From Camellia lanceoleosa (Eukaryota; Streptophyta; Magnoliopsida; Ericales; Theaceae): a stretch of DNA of 64,000 bases. The translations under genes were made by a program, and so were the position numbers. Where the stretch lies: NCBI GenBank assembly GCA_025200525.1, contig CM045770.1, positions 131,778,200 to 131,842,199 of the forward strand. The letters are read 5' to 3'. The notes under the pieces were generated by a model. That model did not search any database and had not been told where the DNA came from. It saw nothing but the letters and a program-made list of their open reading frames with translations. The stretch's first letter is position 1; every line of letters starts with the position of its first letter. Shown here piece by piece: positions 36,901-48,300 of the stretch.

Positions 36901-37991
36901 ACCAACTAAACAGAGAAGACGACAAGGAAAGACAAAGAAGAGAGCATAGACAAAGTCAACTGGAGGACTGGTCTTGACCTAGAGGGCCTCCAGGGCTATC
37001 GACAAGCCTGGAATGGTGGCCTAGGGCTGTCAACAGACCTAGAAGGGAACAGAGAGGGCTTCGGTTGTCCTGGGTGAGGAGGTTGACTGACCTTCTGAAG
37101 CAGAGAAGGCTTTGGCTGCCCTAGGTGAAGAGGCCAACTGACCTTTTGAAGCAGAGAAGACCTCGGCTGGCCTGGGTAGAAGCCAACAGGCCTTCTACTG
37201 CCCTAGGTGAGGAAGGACTGACTGCCCTAGGATCAAGGTTCTGAAAAGCGGTTGCGGTCGCTGTAACGGTGGCAGTACGCGGTTGCGAGGTGTAGAGGTC
37301 ATAGCGTAACAATTGCGATAACCGGAACCGTAAATTTTTTTATTTTTCGCACAATTTGAAAAAAAAAACTTACTGATATGTATATTTTTTTCTCCATAAT
37401 CATATTTATTAGGTTTTAAAATAAATATTGATCAATTTTTGTAAATTTGTAAGTATGATCCAATATATTTCATATTTTTAAATCATTATAAACTGAGTTT
37501 TTTATATTTTATTTTAATAATTAATGACTTTATATGTCATAAATCTATGTTACACTTGTGGCAAAAAAAAAATTTTATTGGACTTAAATGTATATAATTA
37601 TTTTTTTAATTATTATACTTGTGGAAACATATGCAAATTCTAACTTGAATAGTTTTAAAAAATAAATTATACATGCTAATGTAATCATATAAAAATTAAA
37701 AAATAAATTATAAAGAACTTTTTTTTTAAAAAAAAGATTTGGATCACTTGAATATTCATTTTCTTTTTAGATAACCTGTAAATAAAAATAAAATAAATTA
37801 ATAAAAAAATTGACATGTACAAAATATGTATTAATATATAATTATAGGTGTTATATTTTCTAGATATCTTACAAAAAAATCAATCACTAACTATTATATA
37901 TAAGATAAACAATAACCAAAGTAAGAGAATAAATAAGAGCCTAAATATATATATATATTTTTTAATCAAGCCAAATAGCTAATGACCACAC

Positions 37992-38026
<35 letters not shown>

Positions 38027-41000
38027 TTCAAACAATATATAGATAGACACACACAAACAAAATGATTAAGTGATAGCAGTTAAATAGAATAGCATAGGTC
38101 TTACAGTTTCAACAAATCAATAACATGTTCTTCATCTTCCCTCTTCTCTCTCTCTATCTCTTATTCCTCCATCTTCCCTCTTCTCTCTCTATCCCTCTTC
38201 CCCCATTTTCAGTTTTTTTTTTTTTTCTTTTTTTTGTGTTTTTCGAGAGAAGCAGTTCGGAACCGTTACGTAACGATGTGTAACAAGCCATTACAACACC
38301 ATTACGACCGCTACGACAACCGCTACAGCCGACACACTTGTGAATCTCAATAACACCGCAAAAGCGGCCCTGCAACTGTTACATAACGGCGTTACGCAAC
38401 GGTTGAGGCCGCTTTTTAAAACCTTGCTTGGGATACTTGGAGGTGATCTTTGCTTGGTGCAAAGGTTCTCCTATTGTGGCTCTGACACCATGTAGATTTA
38501 GAGAAGAGAGAGTTAGGGTATGAGTTAGACCTCAACCCCTTTTATATAGATAATAATCAGTAATTACAGGAGTGCCACAAGGCATAAATTATGGGCCAGC
38601 CCATTACACCAATTATGGGAGAAAATCAAATAAGAATAAAATCCAAAAATATTATTTCCTATTCTAACAAAAAGTAGGTCATAACAGTAATGCATATAGT
38701 ACAGAAATAGCAACAATAGTAACAAGTACTGTGTTAAAACCCTAATTTTTAGTTAACTATGTCCAACTAAGGTAACTCCCTGCAAAGTACCGTTCCTACG
38801 CAAACACATTCATAATTTGCATGCTGCTATTAGGAAGAAAATTGCCATGAGTAATGAAAGTAATAACTTTCTTGTTGATGTGCATCGTAGGATACTAGAT
38901 TTTAATGAAGAGGGTATGTCATGGTTCATGTGGCTTATCCTAAAAATTCTTCCAAGAAACTTCATACGTGAGCTACTAGACCATTTCGTATCATTCAGAA
39001 ATTTAGACTTATGGCATATCTACTTGATTTGCCTTCAGATACGAATATTATTCCTGTTTTGAAAATTAATTTGATTGTGCTCTTATCGAGGCACTTTTTA
39101 GCCTCACACTTTGTCAGAAGGTTTGCCTACAAGATTTTCTTCTCTATCAGTTTCTGTTCCTTGTCCTCCACCTCCACAGTCTCATGATGATCGATTGTTG
39201 AATTTCTTAATACTCAAGATGTTGGTTCTTCCCATGGTGGATATCGTCACCATCCTGTGCAATGGAAAAAACGTCCAGCCACTGATGATATGTCGATTAT
39301 AGAGGATGAGTTTCGTCATCTTGATCCCATACTTTTGGAGCAACATTTTAGTCATAAACTCTTTTTAGTTAGAGAATTGATGGGGATTAAGGGGAAGAAT
39401 GAAAAAATACGTGACGCATAAGAAGCGTCAATTGGAAGTTATTATTTTAAAAATATTTAGTTTTTAGGAGTTTGTTTCCATTTTTATTTTATTTATTTAT
39501 TTATTTCAATTTTCTTATTGGTTATGGAAATATATGTATATATATGGGAATTGTGTAATTAAAACATTTTGTTTGCTTCATGAATATTGAAGACAGATTT
39601 CTGAACCATAGTTTGACTTTCATCTTCTTTGGTTCTACACCACTTGATTTTTTGACTAGGGAGTGAAAACATAATCAACTTCTATTGTTATGAACTTTGT
39701 TTATTGGAATGAATGTGTGGTAACATAATCATGACACCATGGTCTGAATACGTACATACATATATATATATATAAGGAACAACTTAACCAAGGGTACCTC
39801 TGGATGTACTCAGAAGCCCCATGCTTGAAATGAGTGCCACCACCAGGAAACCACCATAATTGATTCTTCTCGTGCACCCAATTTTGTCCTCCTTTTACCT
39901 CGGCAAGGTGCGTGTGGTTCACATTACTTCGCCACACATAGTCCCTACTTGTTGGCCATCTTATTGGTATCTTATAATCATCTGGTGGAGGCACCAAGCA
40001 AAACAACCGCCTTTCAAGAGGAGCGCAGTGCCTCTGTAGTTCTTCTCTCCTTGAAAGGTCTAACTTTGGCAACAATTCTTTCACATAAGAAATGTCATGG
40101 CAAGGGATATACTCATTGAACATTAAAGGGCAAATGTTCATTCCAGCTTCAGGAATCGATAGAGGTTTTGTCCTATAAGAAAGAACAACTTCGTTTGTAA
40201 AAGTTGGAATACCTGCGAGCACAAACAAAAAAAAAGTAAATAAATAAATAAAAACAAAAAGAAGCAGTGTAAACAAAAGATTCCAGACATTCAGAACTTT
40301 ATGCAACATCTAAGGCTCAGTTTGGTTAGATAAAGAATACAGAAAAGTGAACGAAAAAGCCAAAAAAAATAAAAATAAATTATGTATTTGTTTAGATAGA
40401 GTCCTAGGAAGTAATGGATAATATAGTTTCATGTACAACTCAAATTAGCTTGTTAGTTAGGCTTACGACTTCTTGCAAAATATACAAGGAAATTTATTTT
40501 TGACAATGCTTATTTTGTTTCCATGTTTACCCATGCTTCTCTCCACAACTCCTTGTTACACGGCGATTACATTTTTTCCAATCATTTTCTTGCAAAATTT
40601 TCCATCTGTTCAAATGCACGCAACAAAATAAATTTTCATTTCCTTTTCCTTTCTTTCACTTCACTTTCTACCATTTTCATCTTCTATCATTCGTTTCTTT
40701 CTAAACAAACTAAGCCTAAACGTTTTTCCTGTCAAGCATGATAAGAATGCAGGTTTTAGTATAAAGGCAGAAACTTTGCAGGTATTGCAAGGGGTCAGGT
40801 TTTTACAGAGTCTACCCTTCCCAGCACTCTCTTAATGGGAACCACTATCTGCTCTTCAGTACAAAGCTCAGTAACTACCTAAACCAAAATTTATGAGGGG
40901 TTGACCATTAGCATTTACACTATGGATCTCCTAAAGAGGGCAGATTGAAGTAAAAGAAAACACCTCAGAAGTGTAACTACTGATGTAGGATAATTAGGGA

Positions 41001-44000
41001 ATTACTCACCTATTAGGAGAAATCTCAAAATTAATACAAGGAAGCAGAAAACGTAGACTTTAAGGGCTGATTTTAAGTGATTTTTATGGCTAATGAGGTA
41101 AAAATAGAGGCTTTTAGGATTTACACATTGCAACAGAACGGTGGGATTTTAAGAATAAAAATACAAGATTCTTGGGTCTGTTTTGAGGGATGTTCTGGGT
41201 GGCTGAAAAGGTACCTGACAACAATAACTTCGCTGATTTGGGGTATTTGATGTGCTATTATTGTATAATTGGATTGGGATTAGTTTAGATTTGACCAATG
41301 GAAGTATAAGGGTAAAAGAAAAGTAGTTCAAATCTGATTTTCGGGTTTTAAAGACTTAAAATCACATAAATTTAATTTATAGAGAAGTGTAGGCATCACT
41401 ATTTATCCCAAAAAAAAAAAAAAATTGTAAACATCACACATGGGATTTGATTGAATCACACAATCTAAAAAAAAGCATCACAGCTCTTGAGCAATAAACT
41501 TAAACAAATTATATAAAAAGCTATTCAGATTAATACCTAGCCTAAGGTCATGTTTGATTTGATAACATAATTCAGTACTTAAGATTGAATGCAAGTGAAA
41601 ATAACAATTTGTATCACTTACAAATTTAAGTGACTCTTAAAATGTAGGTTAAAAGGTGAGAAATTTTAAGTAGTAGAATTCTTACTTAATGCAGACTAAA
41701 AAGTTCTGTATGCATAAGAATTACCGTTATTGACCTTACCACTGTTGTCATCACCACTACCACTACACCCCACCCTCAACACCACCACCACCACCACCAC
41801 CACCAACATCCCCTTGCCACCACAGCCGCCATCATTAACATTGCCATCATCACCACAAGCAACACCATCATTTCATTACCACCATTGTTACCACCACCAA
41901 TACAACAACTACTAGAACCCTCCACCTCTATTGCGGCCATAGCCACCAACATCATTCCATCACCACAACCATCACCGCCGCTACTACCCCTCTATCATCA
42001 CCCCACAACCACTATACCTTCACCTCCAGCACCATTGCCATTTGTGCCATATCCACCATCGTCACTGCCACCGCCACCTCCAACTCACCACCATAATATA
42101 AAAAATGGAAGAGAAAATTTTTAAAAAATAAAATTTAAATTTCACCTTGTACGTATCAAACAACTTATTTCAGTAAACTTATTTTAGTTCACTACTTCAA
42201 TTTTATCAAACAGGTTTTCAACTTTAAAAATTTAGCATTTAATTTTCGATACTTAATGTTCAGTTTATAACTGTATCAAACACTACCTCTAGTGAACACT
42301 TAAAACTCAATATATTAAGTGAAAATCAGTTAAGTCCGTTAAAAAACCACAATTATATCACTTAAAAATTTAAGTGACTCTTAAAATATAAACTAAAAGT
42401 TAAAATAGTAGATTTTTTACTTAATACTAACTAAATTTATAACTACTTGTGCGTAATCATTAGCATGCAACGTTATGACCTCATCACCATTGACATCACC
42501 ACTATTACACCCCCACCCCCAGTGTTATTAAAGGCGATAGGTGCACCAAGGTGTCAAGGTCTCCTGGGGCCTAGGCTCAAGGCACAAGGCGAGGTGCGGG
42601 CTTCACCGAAGTGAGGCGCACCTTGTACCGAAAAAAATATAGAATTTAATATAAGTAAATAATTTAGGATTCAACATAAACAAAATGAAATGTTAAACAT
42701 TTAGTATTTTTTGGAGATTACGAATTAGGGCAAATTTTTCTTCTATCATTGATTTGGGGTTGAATGCCAAATGTATTGACATTTGTAATAAGAGTAGGGA
42801 TCTTTTGTAGCTGCACCATATGAAGTCAATGGTTAGATTTTAAACAAAACCAATTAAAGTAACAATAAAAACAGCCCTCAAGAAGCAAGCCTTGGGCCAA
42901 TCAAGCACCTTATCACAGTCGTCTAGCCTGGAACACTACAAGGCACAAACCTTGGGCCTGGACGGGACTTGGGCCTAGGCGCATGCCTTATCGAAGTCAC
43001 CTAGCCTGGAACACTACAAGGCTCAAACCTTGGGCCTGAATGGGACTTGGGCCTAGGCGCACGCCTAGGCGCACCTTTAATAACACTGCCCACCCCTACC
43101 TATACCATTTGCCATTACCACTACCACTACTACTAATACTAATATGACCACCACCACTACCTCTACCTCCACCCATCGTCACCACAGACATTATAATCAT
43201 TTCACTATCATTATGAAGCACCGACACTTCAAAATAAGTGTCATATCCGTGTCAGACACACGGACACTTTGAGGACACATATGGGACACAGCACATAGCA
43301 TGTCCCTTTATTTTATTAATTTATTTTCAAGGGACTCTTCGGGGACACACTAGGGACATCCCAAATTGCCTTTTCTATCATTTTATTTAGTGCTTTTGAT
43401 GAATGTTAAATGTTGAATGTTTATTATTATTTTTCCTTATATTTAAATCCTTAATAGATCATCCATAAAAAAATATATAAACTGTAAGTGTTAATTTAAA
43501 AATGCTTTTTTAAAATAAAAAAAATAAATAGAATTAGAGTTAATTTTTGTTAATATAGATTGTTTGTGGATGTAATATTAATCTAGATAGCAAATAAAAA
43601 TATATGAAAACATATTTTATTGCCGTGTCTCCATCTCCGTGTCCCCATTTTTTTGAAATTGCCGTGTCGTCCCATGTCAGCGTCTCTATTCGTGTTGGTG
43701 CTTCTTAGCACAACCACCACTACTACTACAACCCTCCACCTCCACCACTGTTGCCACCAATGTTATTAAAGGTGCGCCTAGGCATGCACCTAGGCCCAAG
43801 GCTCATCAAGGCATAGTCAGTGCACTTCGAAAAATATCTGGCCAGGCAATGTTAAACAGTCCCCAAAAAGGAACATGAAGCATGAGCTTTGGGCTTAGGC
43901 TGAAGGCATACGACTTGTGCGCTTCTTTTAAAATGTTTATTTATCACTACCCTTAATTTCACTTAATCTCAATTTTTTTTTTTCATGCTGTTACAAGGAT

Positions 44001-45297
44001 TAAACCCTTAAACATACATTTGCAACTTAATATTGTTTAAGCCATAATAGAAAGACGTTTGTTGGATAGAGCTTTCTCTTCGACCAAACTAACAATTATC
44101 GTCATTCTTCTTGTTCATCTTCTCCTCCTTTTTTATTCTTTACACTTATCCTGTAAAACACTTCAATTTTGTTTCTATTTTTAAATGTTTATGATATATG
44201 AGTTAGATGATTGTGTTTATGTGCAACCTTTGTCTTTGATAAAATATTGGTGTTTGTTGATATTTATGTTTTAAAATATTTAATTATGTTGAATCTTGAA
44301 TTATTTTCTTATATTAAATTATGCATTTTTTAACATCAACATGATCCTTGTTTCGTTGAAGCACGCGCCTCGCCTTCAGTGGTGGAGCCAGAAAATTAAA
44401 TTAGAGGGGACACTTATTAATTACAATATCGAAAATTTTTACAAAAATATTTTACGCAAGTTTTTACGATTGATTTCGAGAAATATCAAAAAAATAATGT
44501 TATTTATAACTAGTGTATCATGAACAATATAAAAAAATATATGGATATAAGTCTTAAAATAAATTATAGGGTAAATTACAAATACACCCTCTGAGGTTTG
44601 ATTAAAATACAAATCGCCCCTGTGATTTTGAAAATTACATTTCACCCCTGAGGTTTCTAATTTCATAACAAATAGCTCATTTAATTAATGAATCATCAAG
44701 TCAATTAACAGTTTTTAATGATATTAGAAATATATTTCAATTAATAATTTAGGTAATTTTATTATTGTATAGAAGATCAATTATGAATTTCATTTTTTTA
44801 GTTAATTCTGTTAAATAAAAAATACTAACAAAGAGGTATTTGTAATTTTTCAAACAACATGGACAATTTATATTTTACACAAATCTCATAGGGTGTATTT
44901 ATAATTTATCCTAAATTATATAATCATAAATTATTTTTTCATACAAAATTTGATTAAAAATTCAATATAATGGTAATACCACGTCATCATTAATATGTGA
45001 TACCACCAAATAATAGTAAATAAACACATAGAGAGTAAACCTCTATGTCAAATGTAACTAACAATTCAATAAATTTTATATTTTTATAGTGAGATTACTT
45101 ATACTTGCATGTTAATAATAATGACATTATCGTTACATTCAAAAAATTTTATAAAGTTTTCATAGATATTATGATTTATAGTAGTTTATTCATTTTCAAT
45201 TAAAACAATTATTATTGTTCTCATAATTTTTAAAATGTCATTGATAATTCACTCTAATATTATTTTTATAATTTTTTTATTTAAAATATTTTCTTTA

Positions 45298-45328
<31 letters not shown>

Positions 45329-48300
45329 GGCCTAAAATCCAGAAGGGGGGGGGGGGCACGTGACCCCCCTGGTCCCCAACTACCTCCGCCCCTACTCGCC
45401 TTGCATCTAGATCCTAGGAAACCTTGGCGCTCCAGAGAGCCTATTGCCTTTAATAACACTAGTTGCCACAACCACAACCACAACCACCACCACCATTCCA
45501 CCATCACTACACCACCATTGCCTCCACCACAACTAGTATCACCATTTTGTGCCATTGAGTCATAGCCACTTGACAATGCAAAAACAAATTGTCCATAGTT
45601 TCCTCATTCCTCTTACACATTATATACCACTTTAAAAGTAAAAGACAATTAGGTCTTTTCTTCTGAAAATGTCATTAGCATTGAGTTTCTTATTGGCCAT
45701 AAACCATGTGAACTTTTTAAGAGGCATATCACATGCCAAATCATCTTTTGAAAATAGAAATAAATAAATAAAAAGACGACACAGAATAAATCCAATGAAT
45801 GAATTGCCTACACTCTTCTATAAACAACCTAAGGTCTCAAAGAAACATCATCAAGGATATTGAATAAGGAAACTGCGTCATCACGATCATTAAGGTTTAT
45901 GAAAAAATTAAAGTTCCAAAAAGCCAAGTGAGAGAAAGCCCAAGAAGAAATAGAGAAACGAACTAACTGATGTAAAGGGGGGAAAGAAACCCACCCTCCA
46001 AACATCTCCCAGAAGTGAATACTCTTCCCACTATCTACATGTAAACCAATGAAACGGAAAAAAAAGGGAAAGAATTTAGGACATATTTCCATGGAAATCG
46101 GCAATTTTCCCTATTAACTCCAAAAGAATCCCACCCATTCGCCTGAAACCTATACTTACCCTTAATAATGAAATGCAATAAGGAATCATTCTCAATTGGA
46201 AATCACCTTGATCGCTTTCTAGAAAATTCGATATAAAAGATTTGCAAGAAGCTTAGGCGACCTTAGAAAAGAAACTAGAAATAACACTTGAAGGATTAGC
46301 CCTTAGTCAATCAAGTACTACAATAAAAGATGTTAAAGAAATTTAGTTACTTTGACTCCAAACCTATATCAACACCATATGATCCTACTTTTCATTTGAA
46401 AGGGAAACAAATAATGGTAAACATATTTCTCAGATAAAGTATTTGCAATTGATAGGCTCCTTAGTATATAGAGCCCATAAGTCTAGATCAAATATATCAT
46501 ATGCTATTGAGAGACTTGGTATATATACCAATAATCCAAGACAACTACGTTGCATTGCATTAGAGAGAATTTAAATATATTGGAAGGGACCTTACATTAT
46601 TCTTTCAAATATGAAGGATTTCCTAATGTGGGTGGCTGAAGGGCCTGCTGTGAATTGGATAACTGGGAGTCTAGATGTGACGTACACCACAAAAATGACT
46701 AACAATAGCATTAATTCAAGAAGCATGTCTGATTTCAATATTGTGTGTGTGTGACATGTTTAATTTTGGCTCAAAGGGTCTTAGTTCAAGAAATAATTAA
46801 CAAGATTGTTAAAATGTCTTATTGTTAACACATGACTACACCTGACGAGTGTCTAAATTTGCATGTTTATGTTGATTTATATAGAGAATATTGCATTCCT
46901 TCAATGTTAAATCCTACCAATTATATTTAATTATATTAGTACTTGGATTTTTATTGCAGAGGTTAACTTCACAAACAGAATGAAGTTTTATAAGGAATGA
47001 AGAAGGATTAAAAGACAATGGTCCACATGGGCAACAATAAGTTGATGGTGGGGCCAGCTTTTATTCGATTTGTGTGCCACAAACTTGAGGACAAAATATA
47101 TATATATATATTAACAGGCTGTTAGTTAGTGCTTTAGCAGTGGAATTGGAGTGCTCCAGCAAACAATGCCACAAGGTCAAATGAAATAGAATTATAATTA
47201 GATTATTTTCTTGTGTATTAAGTTTAGAGGTTTCATTTTCTTATTAGGTTAGTTTTAGAGTTTCCTTTTATTATAAATATATGTAAAATCCATTCATACA
47301 TTATTTTCAGTTTACGGAGTTCCTTATTCTCTTCCATGGTTTATTTGCTAAGGCTAGATGAGAGACCACATTGGATTCTTTGTGAATATTTTATGATTTA
47401 GTAATGATTTTTGATGTTAGATTATTTTGGTTAAATTATTTTTTTTAAAAGAAAAAAAAGTTCTAGTTTTGTATAGTATCTTGTTCTATCGTAGACTTGG
47501 GGCACTGTAGAGGCTTGGTATTCCCTGCAGATCAAATAATTAGATTTTTATGCAATAATCAAGCAATCATAATAATTAATTTTTTTGAAATAATTTTTAT
47601 TAAATGCCTACTTTTATCTTCAGATTTGAAACACCTTTAGTGTATGACTCAATTGATTTTTATAAATTAAATCCGAAATACTCTACAAGGAAAACATTTA
47701 GTGGAGAATCCTTGATGTCTTAGTACCTTCTCATTATTGTTATTTCAATTTATTTTCAGCATATTAATTTTCTCAAACCATTCAACCTTTAACAATACAA
47801 TCAAATTCTTTATAATTTTTTTCTTCTATTGCTCAGTAATTACAGTTGAAAATATTGATCCCTGTGGATTCAACCTCTGACTCACCAAGACTATATTACT
47901 TCACGACGACTTGTACTTGGGTATACACGTTCAAAGTTATACAAACACCATAATACTTGCCCAAATTTCGTCTTATGTGTGTGTGTGTGTGTATTTATGT
48001 ATGTGTATGTTTTATGGATTTTATTGAAATTTTGACACTCGTGGGGATTTTATTGGAACATGAAATGTTCAAGTTCTGTGAAGTTTCAAAACTTCATCTA
48101 TCCCACATTGATCAAGCAAAGTGAAAAGTTGTTGTAATTATATAGGGCCACACTATTGGTGGACTTGAAATAGGTTGCCACGTTTTGGCACACAATCCCA
48201 CTTACAAATCAATTATTTTTTATTTGACCAACAAATCAACGGTTGCCTAGCTTGTTATCGTGACTATTCAAAACAAAACACCATAGCCAAAGTTTGTGGT

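Larger units (their letters stand above)
31752..38669 (-). mobile_element. Complete but defective Ty1/copia retrotransposon
   Basis: Two LTRs (31752-31932 and 38491-38669) are flanked by the exact 5-bp target duplication AAAAG (31747-31751 and 38670-38674). A Met-tRNA-type primer site and a polypurine tract sit beside the correct LTRs, fixing transcription on the minus strand. Gag, protease, integrase, RT and RNase H follow in copia order but carry stops and frameshifts. By eye the LTRs differ at about 7 positions plus a 2-bp gap, so the insertion is not recent. Without the two DNA elements inside it (32315-32685 and 37234-38426) it would be about 5.4 kb, normal for copia. It lies in PMT intron 2 in sense with the gene. 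Confidence 0.93.
30396..39797 (-). other. PMT intron 2 (9.4 kb, transposon-filled)
   Basis: It contains a LINE scrap (31060-31190), a complete copia insertion (31752-38669) and a gypsy remnant (38815-39425). The remaining 30396-31059, 31191-31751 and 39426-39797 show no gene. Confidence 0.8.
43758..45461. mobile_element. hAT-like element, CAGTGTTATTAAAGG family, with nested insertions
   Basis: Ends CAATGTTATTAAAGGTGCG and CCTTTAATAACACTA match the element at 42520-43088, and GTTGCCAC is duplicated exactly on both sides (43750-43757 and 45462-45469). It is split by a second hAT-like element at 44377-45394; without that it would be about 680 bp. No transposase frame was found. Confidence 0.88.

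Noticed and set aside
41730..42124. Thr/Pro-rich open frames that could suggest a cell-wall protein
   Set aside because: The sequence is a degenerate CCA trinucleotide tract, open in more than one frame and interrupted by transposons; no signal peptide.
45295..45576. Gly/Trp-rich minus-strand frame
   Set aside because: It spans the end of a hAT-like element, an A-run, a G-run and the CCA tract; composition only.
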